Below are positions 37,304 through 46,455 of a stretch of DNA of 64,000 nucleotides, one piece after another. Source of the stretch: Candidatus Fluviicola riflensis (GTDB taxonomy: Bacteria > Bacteroidota > Bacteroidia > Flavobacteriales_D > Crocinitomicaceae). The stretch spans positions 620,001-684,000 of the forward strand of contig CP022585.1 of the NCBI GenBank assembly GCA_002243285.1, in the 5' to 3' direction. A program made the position numbers and the translations under genes. The notes under the pieces are model-generated. The model saw only the letters and a program-made list of their open reading frames with translations, was not told where the DNA came from and made no database searches. The number at the start of each line of letters is the position of its first letter. The first letter of the stretch is position 1.

Positions 37304-38062
37304 ATGACGGTTTTTATTATTGAGGACGAACCACTTGGTTTGGAGCGGCTGAAAGAACAATTACTTTCCATTGATCATGATATTGAGATTGTCGGTGATG
37401 CCGATTCAATACAGTCTTCAGTCGAATGGCTGAAGGAAAATACACCTGATTTGATCCTGATGGACATCGAGCTTTCCGACGGGCAATGTTTTGAGATTTT
37501 CAAACAGGTAAAAGTCACTTCGGCAGTTATTTTCACCACTTCTTATGATGAATTTGCACTACAGGCATTTAAGGTAAACAGTATTGATTATTTATTAAAA
37601 CCGATTCGAAAAACCGAATTGATGAGCGCATTTGACAAATACCAATCGCTAAAAGACCGATTTAGCGGAGCCGAATTTTCGATTGATAAACTCCTTGAAC
37701 AATTGCGGCCGGATATCAAAACATTTCGTAACCGCTTCCTGGTAAAACAAGGTCAGAAATTGGTGAGTATAGACGTGATCGAGATTGCTTATTTCTATTC
37801 TGACGAGCGTGTTGTGTTCTTCAAAACATGGAATAATCAGCGTTATATCGTAGATTATAACCTCGAAGAAATAGAAGCGATGCTCGACCCTAACGAATTC
37901 AATCGTGTCAATCGCGGGTTCATCATTCACATTAAATCGATTTCGGAAATTCACAGTCATTTCAATGGAAAGCTTAAGCTGATCCTTAAACCTCATTCGG
38001 AGAAAGATGTAATCGTGAGTCGTGAAAATGCCATGAACTTTAAAATTTGGATAGGAAAATGA
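37304..38062 (+). CDS. LytTR-family response regulator
   Basis: A 252-residue regulator starting at MTVFIIEDEPLG. The receiver domain (1-~120) has the acidic pocket EDE (7-9), phospho-acceptor D54 in DLILMDIEL, the switch T/S in FTTSYDEFA and the conserved lysine in YLLKPIRK. The C-terminal LytTR DNA-binding domain (about 150-250) is recognisable by NRFLVKQGQKLVSIDVIEIAYFYSD and FNRVNRGFIIHI. It is the only regulator in a cluster with three sensor kinases, which start 46 bases downstream. Confidence 0.95.
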   Translation: MTVFIIEDEPLGLERLKEQLLSIDHDIEIVGDADSIQSSVEWLKENTPDLILMDIELSDGQCFEIFKQVKVTSAVIFTTSYDEFALQAFKVNSIDYLLKPIRKTELMSAFDKYQSLKDRFSGAEFSIDKLLEQLRPDIKTFRNRFLVKQGQKLVSIDVIEIAYFYSDERVVFFKTWNNQRYIVDYNLEEIEAMLDPNEFNRVNRGFIIHIKSISEIHSHFNGKLKLILKPHSEKDVIVSRENAMNFKIWIGK

Positions 38063-38108
38063 TGGCGGATTTTTGCGAATTCCTATTGCTTACATGTTGT
38101 TGATGTAG

Positions 38109-39125
38109 ATGATAAAACCCCTTCATATTATCTGTTTTTTCAGTTTGATGCTGACATTGATTTCATTATTGTCAAATTGGGGTTTCTATTTTTCAGGTTC
38201 ATTACTGCTGGCAGTTGTCTGGATCCTGGTTACACTGTTTCGTTGGGTGCTCATTTTGTGGTTAGACCATAAAATCATCGATTTTTTTCAAACCAAATAT
38301 CCGGCACTGAACCAACTTCGAAAACGCGCTTTTTTTTCGATTCCGAGCATGGTTTTCACGACTTATTTCCTGATTCTTGCTCATGAATTGATCAAAGGAT
38401 TGTTGATTTTTGATGATCTCAGCGTATTCAATCAACCAACGCTCACACTTTACCTGATCGGTTCGGTGTTGATTAGTTTGATCATCCTTCCGACGTTCGA
38501 AATGCTGTTTTCGGAAAAAGTATCGCAGCGCATTCTTCTCGAGAACCTGGAGTTGAAACGAAGAAACCTGCAAGGTCAGTACGATACGTTGAAAGGGCAG
38601 GTAAATCCACATTTTTTGTTTAACAGCCTCAATTCACTGGCTGGATTGATCAAGAAAAAACCGCAGTTAGCCACGTATTTCGTAGATGAAATGGCTTATG
38701 TGTACCGGTATCTGCTGAAAAGCAATGAACACAATAAGGTAACGCTGAAAGAAGAACTGAAATTTGCGCACGCTTATTTTCATTTGCTGCGAACGCGGTT
38801 TGAAGATGGTATTCAGCTGGAAGTAGATTTACCGGAAAACAGGCAAACGAGTTATATAGCTCCGCTTACGCTCCAGATTTTGATCGAAAATGCAGCCAAG
38901 CATAACATTGTTTCGAAAAGCAATCCCATCGTTATTCAAATTACCCTGGAAGGCAATTATATTGTGGTAAAAAACAACGTACGCAAAAAAAACAGTTTGG
39001 TTGAAACGACCAAAACCGGGCTTGCCAATATTGTTTCGAAGTATAAATTATTGGGTGCTTCAGAAGTGGAGGTATTGGAAGAAGAAACGGATTTTACAGT
39101 TAAAATTCCCCTGCTGAATGAATAA
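38109..39125 (+). CDS. LytS/YehU-type sensor histidine kinase, copy 1
   Basis: A 338-residue kinase with four N-terminal transmembrane helices (residues about 5-140) and almost no extracellular domain. The His_kinase domain has the phospho-acceptor H168 in GQVNPHFLFNSLNSL and the N-box TLQILIENAAKHNI. The nucleotide-binding G-boxes are reduced (KNNVRKK then KTGLANIVSKY), as in many Bacteroidota LytS relatives. It is first of three tandem paralogues behind a single LytTR regulator; copy 3 is its closest relative in the cluster. Confidence 0.93.
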   Translation: MIKPLHIICFFSLMLTLISLLSNWGFYFSGSLLLAVVWILVTLFRWVLILWLDHKIIDFFQTKYPALNQLRKRAFFSIPSMVFTTYFLILAHELIKGLLIFDDLSVFNQPTLTLYLIGSVLISLIILPTFEMLFSEKVSQRILLENLELKRRNLQGQYDTLKGQVNPHFLFNSLNSLAGLIKKKPQLATYFVDEMAYVYRYLLKSNEHNKVTLKEELKFAHAYFHLLRTRFEDGIQLEVDLPENRQTSYIAPLTLQILIENAAKHNIVSKSNPIVIQITLEGNYIVVKNNVRKKNSLVETTKTGLANIVSKYKLLGASEVEVLEEETDFTVKIPLLNE

Positions 39126-39140
39126 ATTTACTATTGTAAA

Positions 39141-40154
39141 ATGCTGAAAATAAAACACATTATCTATTTATTCGCGCTGGTGTTACTTTACATCAACGCG
39201 TCGAATAGTGATTACTATTTTTCGGGTTCCACTTCCGTCACCATCGGCTGGATCGTGGTGTTGGTCATCCAATGGCTTGCTGTTTTATGGTGCGACAGCA
39301 AAATTGTTCACTTCCTGCAAATGCGTTACCCGCGTTTGGACCAGATGAAAAAGCGCACGTTGTTTGCTACACCGGCAATGATCGTAAGCACTTATTTAAT
39401 CATCCTGATCACCGATTATACCGGCGAGTTCATTATTTTTTCACGAACGGAACTGAGTTGGGGAGAAGTTGGTGCGATTAGTAATCTCATCGGTTCATTT
39501 TTGATCACAATCATCATTTTGCCGCTTTTTGAAATGATCTTTTCCGGAAAGGTTTCGCAGCGGATGATCCTGGAGAACGAGGAATTGATCCGCCGAAACT
39601 TGCAGGGACAATACGATACACTGAAAGGTCAGGTGAATCCGCACTTTTTGTTTAACAGCCTCAATTCATTGAATAGCTTGATTCTCAAGGATTCGGATAT
39701 GGCGGTTGAATTTGTCTACGAAATGGCTTTTGTATACCGTTATCTGCTGAAAAGCAATGAATACGACAAAGTACCCATCCAGGAAGAGCTGGCTTTTGCC
39801 GAAGCATATTTCCACCTGCTAAAAACACGTTTCGGTGAAAATATTGTGTTGAATATCGAAGTGCCCGAAAGCGAGCAGGATACCTACATCGCACCTTTGA
39901 CATTGCAGATTTTGATTGAAAATGTGGTAAAACACAATGTTATTTCGACAGATGTGCCGATTGTGATCCGCGTAACAGTAAACAAAGACAGTTTTGTGAT
40001 CGAAAACAACGTGCGGAAAAAGATCTATTCAATCGATACCACCAAAACCGGATTGGCGAATATTGCAGCGAAATATAAATTGCTGGAAGCACCCGAAATT
40101 GAAGTCATAGAGCAGCCGGGCCATTTCACCGTTAAAATACCGTTGTTAAAATGA
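39141..40154 (+). CDS. LytS/YehU-type sensor histidine kinase, copy 2
   Basis: A 337-residue paralogue with the same layout: four transmembrane helices, H168 in GQVNPHFLFNSLNSL and N-box TLQILIENVVKHNV. It is the most diverged of the three, both in the membrane part and in the ATPase region (VIENNVRKKIYSIDTTKTGLANI). It begins 15 bases after copy 1, so it is in the same operon. The dimer interface and the catalytic core remain similar enough that mixed dimers are possible. Confidence 0.93.
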   Translation: MLKIKHIIYLFALVLLYINASNSDYYFSGSTSVTIGWIVVLVIQWLAVLWCDSKIVHFLQMRYPRLDQMKKRTLFATPAMIVSTYLIILITDYTGEFIIFSRTELSWGEVGAISNLIGSFLITIIILPLFEMIFSGKVSQRMILENEELIRRNLQGQYDTLKGQVNPHFLFNSLNSLNSLILKDSDMAVEFVYEMAFVYRYLLKSNEYDKVPIQEELAFAEAYFHLLKTRFGENIVLNIEVPESEQDTYIAPLTLQILIENVVKHNVISTDVPIVIRVTVNKDSFVIENNVRKKIYSIDTTKTGLANIAAKYKLLEAPEIEVIEQPGHFTVKIPLLK

Positions 40155-40223
40155 TCCTATTGCGGATGAAACAACAAACTTAAATCGAATTGACTGTCAA
40201 AAAAGAAAATAACCTTCAAAACC

Positions 40224-41237
40224 ATGCTGAAACCAATACACGTTATTGTCTTTTTCACCTTATTTCTGAGCCTGACAACATTGACCGGTCACCCGGATTA
40301 TTATTACGCACGTTCACCTTTGGAATCAGTAGAATGGACGTGTTTGGTCGCTGCTCAATGGTGGTTCCTTGTATGGCTCGACCATAAGATCATAGATGTT
40401 TCCCAAACCAAATATCCCTCTTTGGACCAGCTTGGCAAAAGAGTGCTGTTTTCGTATCCGCTGATGCTTTTTTCTTCTTACATCATTATTGTTTCTTTTG
40501 ATTTTTTGGGAGCGATATTCATTTTCGGTGATCATTATTTCATCAATATTCCGGCTTTCATCGCCAATTTTATCGGTGCTATATTGATTAGTATCATCGT
40601 TTTACCGACGTTCGAAATGCTGTTTTCCAAAAAAGTATCGCAGCGAATTGCGATGGAAAATCTGGAACTGAAACGCCGGAATCTGCAAGGCCAATACGAC
40701 ACATTGAAAGGGCAGGTGAGTCCTCACTTTTTGTTTAATAGCCTCAATTCGCTAGCTGGATTGATAAAGAAAAATCCGGAACTGGCGACATCTTTCGTGG
40801 ATGAAATGGCGTATGTGTATCGTTATCTTCTTAAGAGCAATGAACAGAATAAAGTGACATTAAAAGAGGAACTAAAATTCGTACAGGCCTATTTTCATTT
40901 GTTGAAAACGCGTTTTCAGGACGGGATTCAACTGGAAACTGATTTGCCGGAAGAGGATGAAACCATCTTTATTGCGCCGCTGACATTGCAGATCCTGATT
41001 GAAAATGCTGCCAAACACAACATTGTTTCCAAAAAACGACCGATCATTATTCGGATTATACTCGAAGATGGTTGCATTGTGGTGAGAAATAACATCCGCA
41101 AAAAGACCAACCTGATGGAATCGACCAAAACCGGGCTGGCCAATATCGTTTCAAAGTACAAACTCCTGGCAAACGACGATATTGAAGTGTTGTCGGAAAG
41201 CGATTGTTTTACGGTTAAAATTCCGGTACTGGGTTAG
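40224..41237 (+). CDS. LytS/YehU-type sensor histidine kinase, copy 3
   Basis: A 337-residue paralogue, very close to copy 1 across the kinase domain (LAGLIKKNPELATSFVDEMAYVYRYLLKSNEQNKVTLKEELKF-type similarity continues for long stretches). H168 is in the same register, but the motif reads QVSPHF rather than QVNPHF. The N-box TLQILIENAAKHNI is intact. It starts 69 bases after copy 2 and ends the cluster; a dispersed inverted-repeat element follows 11 bases later. Confidence 0.93.
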   Translation: MLKPIHVIVFFTLFLSLTTLTGHPDYYYARSPLESVEWTCLVAAQWWFLVWLDHKIIDVSQTKYPSLDQLGKRVLFSYPLMLFSSYIIIVSFDFLGAIFIFGDHYFINIPAFIANFIGAILISIIVLPTFEMLFSKKVSQRIAMENLELKRRNLQGQYDTLKGQVSPHFLFNSLNSLAGLIKKNPELATSFVDEMAYVYRYLLKSNEQNKVTLKEELKFVQAYFHLLKTRFQDGIQLETDLPEEDETIFIAPLTLQILIENAAKHNIVSKKRPIIIRIILEDGCIVVRNNIRKKTNLMESTKTGLANIVSKYKLLANDDIEVLSESDCFTVKIPVLG

Positions 41238-41248
41238 CGTAAAGAGGG

Positions 41249-41377
41249 TTCCCACGAATTCACTTCCATCTGAGACGGCTGCGTGTCTAATGAACACACT
41301 GGCAATTATAACATACGTAATCTATCAACAATAATGCGAGTCCGTTAGGCGAGCTGTAATTCGTGCATTCGTGGGAA
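41249..41377. repeat. Dispersed inverted-repeat element, copy D
   Basis: The ends TTCCCACGAATTCAC and ATTCGTGCATTCGTGGGAA are inverted repeats. An inner CCGTTAGGCGAGC block echoes the CCGTTAGGAGCGC of copies A and B, although the arm sequence differs. It lies between convergent genes (kinase copy 3 and the orphan ORF) in a 350-base gap. The rest of that gap holds the palindrome at 41389 and nothing else recognised. Confidence 0.65.
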
Positions 41378-41388
41378 ATAAAAAAGTG

Positions 41389-41400
41389 CCGACTAGTCGG
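41389..41400. repeat. Perfect 12-bp palindrome CCGACTAGTCGG
   Basis: A two-fold symmetric sequence just right of copy D, overlapping a TCGGGACGCAT string that also occurs in the PiT terminator hairpin. It could be an operator or a remnant hairpin; no function is assigned. Confidence 0.5.
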
Positions 41401-41587
41401 GACGCATTATTAAATCTAATGGGAACTAACCAATAAAGCCCATTGAAAGTTCGCATTTGATCATATTACTTTCTTACTACTACACTATTTTGTAACACAA
41501 TTGATGCGTTCCTCTCAACGGGCTTCGTTTTCCCATCGAAATCTACTGCTAACTAAAAACGATGAGAAATGGTTTATCAGGGGTTGG

Positions 41588-42028
41588 TTATCTGTTTCGT
41601 CTCAATAAGCTCATTTTGTTTGTTTTAAGCTGAATGTTACCTGGTGGCACATACAAAATTCCGGACTCGATCAGTTGGTTTCCTATCAATTTCAGATTGA
41701 TATACCGCATTTGCGATTCGTTCACAAAAATCGTGATAGCCGAAACAGATTGTTTCTGATTAAGGGTGAGTTTTACAAGAATCTTTTCTGACGAAAGACA
41801 AATAAAAAACCGTATATCACTTGAATATCTTGCCATTGGCTGAAGAATGAGTTTGCTTGAATTTGCCCGAATCATCAGCAATAAATAATACCAAACGTCT
41901 GTTCCTGCCACGCGAATCACTTCGTAATCAAGTAAAAGTATGATAGATTTAAAATCCCCGATCTCAAAATAATGCTTCAACCGTTTCAGGAAGTAATGTT
42001 GAACAGATGTGGATCGTTTAAACTTCAT
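41588..42028 (-). CDS. Orphan ORF of unknown function
   Basis: A 146-residue product if started at the ATG of MKFKRSTSVQHYF. It is basic and rich in Ile/Leu/Lys, with no signal peptide or strong transmembrane segment. The C-terminal AITIFVNESQMRYINLKLIGNQL faintly resembles the last strands of NTF2/SnoaL-like domains attached to some ECF sigma factors, but this is weak. It stands alone between element D and the GT39 gene. It may be a small gene, a fragment, or non-coding. Confidence 0.4.
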   Translation of the reverse strand: MKFKRSTSVQHYFLKRLKHYFEIGDFKSIILLLDYEVIRVAGTDVWYYLLLMIRANSSKLILQPMARYSSDIRFFICLSSEKILVKLTLNQKQSVSAITIFVNESQMRYINLKLIGNQLIESGILYVPPGNIQLKTNKMSLLRRNR

Positions 42029-42240
42029 AGTGCAAAGCAAAAGTGAATACACATGATTCAAAACAGGTTAATGCTCAAACAGGATAATTTACGTACTGAA
42101 GTGTCAGAATATTAGAACAAAACGTTGGTTTAGAGTGTGATTTGTAAAAATAAACTGTCACGTAATTTGATTGAGTGAATCTGTGGCTAAAATTTGTAGA
42201 CGTCCTTATTCCAGGTTTAGGTAAAAGCTATACTGTGGAA

Positions 42241-43635
42241 TCACGGCATTTTCCAAACGGCAACATCACGGGTTTCCCCGATTTTTTCGAACGGTAGGTC
42301 AATTGTCCACACGCGTTTATCGATCACAATGTACTGGCCGCCAAACGAACGAACCTCCAGCATTTTTTTTGCATCGGTAATTTCCGTTGGTTCCAGTGAC
42401 CATCCTTTTCGGTGATACCAATACATCCATTCCGGATTGGGGCCCGAATGAATAATGATCTTTTTGCCTTTTGGAACGAGTTGGTTTACTTGTTGTTCGA
42501 GCGTAAGTTTGTAGCGCACTTCATCTTTCACACGAAAGTCTGAAACCTGGTTGCCAATTCCTTCGGCAGCTATTAGGATCAGAAGCGCAATAGCCAATCG
42601 TTTGTCCATTTTCTGTAGGCCCAGAGCAGCTATAACAGCCATTACAGGAACAAATGGCAGCACGTAATAATTGTGTGTCGGGAAAACCGTTCCCGTTTTG
42701 ATCGCAAATACAAAAAAGATCACTGAAAGTGTTATTATTCCGGCTAACGTCAGTCGATTCTTGCGATAAGCAAGCCAAATGATCCCGGTTAAAATGGGTA
42801 ATAAAACAACATACGAACGCAACGCACCGAAATAAACCTGTGCAGCAAAATCTCCCCAAAGCGGAGCTATTTCAGCTAATCCTTCCGCAATTCCTTTCGG
42901 AAAAAAGAGGGTGAAATGGTACGTATCCACCAAATGTGGAACCCAAACAAAATACCACCAGCCGATAATCATGCTCGCAATCCCAACGGCTATGGTAACG
43001 GTAGCTTTGACCTGAATCCGAATCGATTTATTCATCCACAACGGAATGATCAATCCGAAAAGGAAAACCGCCGGAATTTTGCACAATCCACCCAACGTGA
43101 TTAAACAAAATGCAAGCAGTAATTTCCACCAATTTTGTTGATCGATGTACCGCTGAAACCAGTAAATTCCGATAATTACCAGCGAAACCGCAAACGTATC
43201 AGGCATGCATTTGCGGGAAAAAGCCAGCCAAAGTGAGGTGAGAAAAATCACGGTTGCGTACCAAGCCGTTCGTTCGTTCCACCAGCGTTTGCACAAATGA
43301 AAAAAAGCAATTACTGCCAGTGAACTGATCACAAGATTGATCAATCTACCGTACCAATGTGCTTCACCGAAAAGCATCGAGCATCCGGCAATAAGCGATT
43401 GAAAAAACGGAAATTCCGAACCGATGATCCCGGTGCGCTCACCACCCATGTCCACAACCGGGTAGAAATAGGAAAACGAACCTTCCGACATATTCCGGGC
43501 CATCATGTTGGTGAGCGTTTGCCGCCAACTGTGCCAGGTTTCAAGCGGTGGAAGGGTGATTCCAATCAAACGAATCAGGAAAAAACCGAGTACGAGACCG
43601 TAAATGCTGCAGAGTTTCGACCAGGCTTTTTTCAT
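42241..43635 (-). CDS. GT39/ArnT-like membrane glycosyltransferase
   Basis: A 464-residue polytopic protein with about eleven transmembrane segments. The first periplasmic loop holds the GT-C acidic/aromatic features (PPLETWHSWRQT and GGERTGIIGSEFPFFQSL), and the ending is a soluble ~90-residue domain. These features fit the dolichyl-phosphate-mannose/ArnT superfamily that transfers sugars from lipid-linked donors to proteins or lipid A. The acceptor is unknown. It starts 1 base after the trmB stop, so the two are cotranscribed leftward. Confidence 0.8.
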   Translation of the reverse strand: MKKAWSKLCSIYGLVLGFFLIRLIGITLPPLETWHSWRQTLTNMMARNMSEGSFSYFYPVVDMGGERTGIIGSEFPFFQSLIAGCSMLFGEAHWYGRLINLVISSLAVIAFFHLCKRWWNERTAWYATVIFLTSLWLAFSRKCMPDTFAVSLVIIGIYWFQRYIDQQNWWKLLLAFCLITLGGLCKIPAVFLFGLIIPLWMNKSIRIQVKATVTIAVGIASMIIGWWYFVWVPHLVDTYHFTLFFPKGIAEGLAEIAPLWGDFAAQVYFGALRSYVVLLPILTGIIWLAYRKNRLTLAGIITLSVIFFVFAIKTGTVFPTHNYYVLPFVPVMAVIAALGLQKMDKRLAIALLILIAAEGIGNQVSDFRVKDEVRYKLTLEQQVNQLVPKGKKIIIHSGPNPEWMYWYHRKGWSLEPTEITDAKKMLEVRSFGGQYIVIDKRVWTIDLPFEKIGETRDVAVWKMP

Positions 43636-43636
43636 A

Positions 43637-44317
43637 TCAATGAATGCGGAATGAACAATATTTGATCACAGAACCTTTGGCGGTAAACAGCTGTTCGTAA
43701 TGTGTTTTGATATGCAGGATTTCGCGAATGGTCGGATCAAGGTCTTCGGGAAGTGATTTGTACAAATCCCAGGTCAATTCCAGCAAATCGTAACCATGTT
43801 CCTTAATTTCTGCTTCAGTTGACTCAAACAACACATCGCTATCGGTTTTCAGGTGCACCAATCCGTCTCTTTTCAAAATCGTTTTATAACGATTGATGAA
43901 TTGCTCCGACGTAAGGCGTTTTCGGGGTTTGGCCGGTTGCGGATCAGAAAATGTCAGCCATATTTCGTCAACCTCGCTGGCATCAAAATACGTTTCAATA
44001 AAATCAATCTTCGCCCGGAGGAAAGCAACGTTGTTCAATTCTTCATCCAGCGCCTCTTTCGCACCTACAAAAATACGGGCGCCTTTTATATCAATTCCAA
44101 TAAAATTGCGTTCGGGATAATGACGCGCCAATCCGGTGGTATATTCGCCTTTTCCACAACCCAATTCCAGTACAATCGGATTTTCGTTTTTAAAATAATC
44201 ACTTCTCCATTTGCCTTTCAACGGAAAATTGTTCCGCGTTTCGGGGTCGAGCGTAGGTTCGAAGACATTGTTCCATGCCTTCATTTCAGCGAATTTCCTG
44301 AGTTTATTCTTTGCCAT
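43637..44317 (-). CDS. trmB: tRNA (guanine-N7-)-methyltransferase TrmB
   Basis: A 226-residue SAM-dependent enzyme that makes m7G46 in tRNA. The start at MAKNKLRKFAEM is chosen because homology begins there; 17 codons further upstream are not conserved. It has SAM motif I LELGCGKGEYTTGLA, the acidic FIGIDIKGARI, and the TrmB hallmark IWLTFSDPQPAKPRKRLT with catalytic Asp. A TATTTTTG -7 element lies 12 bases before the start on the minus strand (44336-44329). It is upstream of and coupled to the GT39-like gene. Confidence 0.96.
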   Translation of the reverse strand: MAKNKLRKFAEMKAWNNVFEPTLDPETRNNFPLKGKWRSDYFKNENPIVLELGCGKGEYTTGLARHYPERNFIGIDIKGARIFVGAKEALDEELNNVAFLRAKIDFIETYFDASEVDEIWLTFSDPQPAKPRKRLTSEQFINRYKTILKRDGLVHLKTDSDVLFESTEAEIKEHGYDLLELTWDLYKSLPEDLDPTIREILHIKTHYEQLFTAKGSVIKYCSFRIH

Positions 44318-44328
44318 AATCTTATCGA

Positions 44329-44336
44329 CAAAAATA
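44329..44336 (-). promoter_or_regulatory. trmB: -7 element TATTTTTG of trmB
   Basis: An exact TAnnTTTG on the minus strand, 11 bases before the trmB ATG. No -33 TTG at normal spacing was seen. Confidence 0.45.
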
Positions 44337-44444
44337 GAAAAAAGACACTGTTTCCTGTTCATAAACATTTCGGGCGATTTTTGTTGAAATATTAGTTGTT
44401 GAGCAACACATTGATTAATTTTACCCTTCTAAATTAAAAACAGT

Positions 44445-46448
44445 ATGTCCAAACAGCATCACCACGCGTTGTCTTTTGCGGGGTTGATTATCACAGTCGG
44501 TATCATTTTCGGAGATATAGGTACCTCACCGCTTTATGTATTAAAAGCGATTACGAATTCGGAACCGTTGAGAGATGCCCATGGTCATTTGGTTTATTTA
44601 AACGGTCACACGATAGAGCGCGGTAAACAAATCACCGAACAGTTGATTTTAGGAGCATTGTCGTGTATTTTTTGGACATTAACGCTACAAACTACTATCA
44701 AATATGTCATTGTTACGTTACGTGCTGATAATAAAGGTGAAGGAGGAATCTTTTCATTGTATACATTGGTTCGTCGCCGTAAAAAATGGTTGGTAATCCC
44801 GGCAATGATAGGTGGAGCAGCTCTATTGGCCGACGGGATTATTACACCTCCGATTTCTGTGTCTTCGGCTATAGAAGGATTGGCGGGTGTAAATAATAGT
44901 ATTCCTATTTTGCCCTTGGTAGTTGGGGTTCTGATTTTTATTTTCGTAATCCAGCAATTCGGAACCAAGTTCATAGGTAAGGCTTTCGGACCTGTGATGG
45001 TAGTTTGGTTTTTGATGCTGGGAATCTTGGGTGTTTATGGTTTATCATCCAATCTTGGTGTTTTTAAGGCACTCAATCCTTATTATGCGTATGATATTCT
45101 GACACACTATCCGCAAGGATTTTGGCTACTTGGAGCGGTTTTCCTGTGTACGACCGGAGCAGAAGCTTTGTATTCCGATTTGGGACACTGTGGTCGCGAA
45201 AACATTAGAGTTAGCTGGATTTTTGTAAAGGCGATGTTGGTGATCAATTATTTTGGACAAGGAGCTTTCCTCTTGGCCAACCACAACAATGGTTATATTA
45301 ACGAAGAAAATCCGTTTTATATGATGGTGCCTGATTGGTTTAAGGTTCCGGCTATTATCATTGCAACGGCAGCTGCAATTGTGGCTTCTCAGGCATTGAT
45401 TTCAGGCTCATTTACGCTGATCAATGAAGCCATCCGTCTGAATTTGTGGCCACGAGTGAAGGTGAATTTCCCGTCGGATATCAAAGGACAGTTGTACATT
45501 CCTTCGGTCAATTGGTTTTTACTAATCGGTTGTTTGGGGGTTGTTTGGTTCTTCGGTGAATCAGCCAATATGGAGGCCGCCTACGGTTTGTCTATTGTGT
45601 TGGCAATGATTAGCACCTCCATTCTATTGATTTTCTACATGGCCAGAAAACACTGGAATCCGATTTTACGCTATAGCATGATCGCCGTGTTTTTTATCAT
45701 CGAAGGTGGTTTCGCAGTTGCGCAAATCGAGAAATTTCCCGAAGGCGGTTATGTTACCATAAGTATTGCGACACTTTTGATCGGGTTGATGTTTATCATT
45801 TTCAAAAGCAAAATCATTCGTACCAGCTACCTCGAGTTTGTGAAAATCAAGCATTACTTACCGTTGCTGCAAAAATTATCTATCGATGACCAGATTCCAA
45901 CTTACGCAACACACCTGGTTTATCTGACAAGTGCCGACAAAGTCGATGAGGTGGAATCGAAGGTGTTTTACTCTATTTTGGAACAGCAACCCAAACGTGC
46001 TGAACGTTATTGGTTTGTACACGTGCAAACAACCGATGAACCGTATACAATGGAATACAAGGTGACCAAGCACGATGAGAACGATTTGATCCGTATCGAC
46101 TTTAAACTCGGATTCCGGATTCAACCGAAGTTAGATACGATGTTCAAACAAGTGGTTGACGAAATGGTGCAAGCGAAGGAAATTGAGATCAAGAGTCGCT
46201 TTGCCTGCGAGTACCACCACGGTGATCACATCGGCGATTTCCGTTTTGTGGTGATTCGTAAATTCCTCTCAAACGACAACGAATTGCCCTGGTTCCAGAA
46301 GATCATCATGAACATGTATTTCTTCATTAAAGGATTGAGCTTGACGGAGAAAAATGAGTTTGGCCTCGACCCGAGTTCATTCGTGGAAGAGAAATTTCCG
46401 TATGTTTTATCGAAAGCCGCTCCGCTCGAATTGAAGCGTACCAATTAA
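44445..46448 (+). CDS. kup: KUP/HAK family potassium uptake protein
   Basis: A 667-residue K+ symporter. The N-terminal signature GIIFGDIGTSPLYVLKAI is diagnostic, followed by twelve hydrophobic segments (GGIFSLYTLVRRRKKW, LLADGIITPPISVSSAIEG) to about residue 470 and a ~190-residue cytosolic tail. The length is normal. It takes up potassium driven by protons. It starts a rightward run with a glycosyltransferase 7 bases downstream and a WG-repeat gene after that; the functional link is not evident. Confidence 0.96.
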   Translation: MSKQHHHALSFAGLIITVGIIFGDIGTSPLYVLKAITNSEPLRDAHGHLVYLNGHTIERGKQITEQLILGALSCIFWTLTLQTTIKYVIVTLRADNKGEGGIFSLYTLVRRRKKWLVIPAMIGGAALLADGIITPPISVSSAIEGLAGVNNSIPILPLVVGVLIFIFVIQQFGTKFIGKAFGPVMVVWFLMLGILGVYGLSSNLGVFKALNPYYAYDILTHYPQGFWLLGAVFLCTTGAEALYSDLGHCGRENIRVSWIFVKAMLVINYFGQGAFLLANHNNGYINEENPFYMMVPDWFKVPAIIIATAAAIVASQALISGSFTLINEAIRLNLWPRVKVNFPSDIKGQLYIPSVNWFLLIGCLGVVWFFGESANMEAAYGLSIVLAMISTSILLIFYMARKHWNPILRYSMIAVFFIIEGGFAVAQIEKFPEGGYVTISIATLLIGLMFIIFKSKIIRTSYLEFVKIKHYLPLLQKLSIDDQIPTYATHLVYLTSADKVDEVESKVFYSILEQQPKRAERYWFVHVQTTDEPYTMEYKVTKHDENDLIRIDFKLGFRIQPKLDTMFKQVVDEMVQAKEIEIKSRFACEYHHGDHIGDFRFVVIRKFLSNDNELPWFQKIIMNMYFFIKGLSLTEKNEFGLDPSSFVEEKFPYVLSKAAPLELKRTN

Positions 46449-46455
46449 CAATTTC

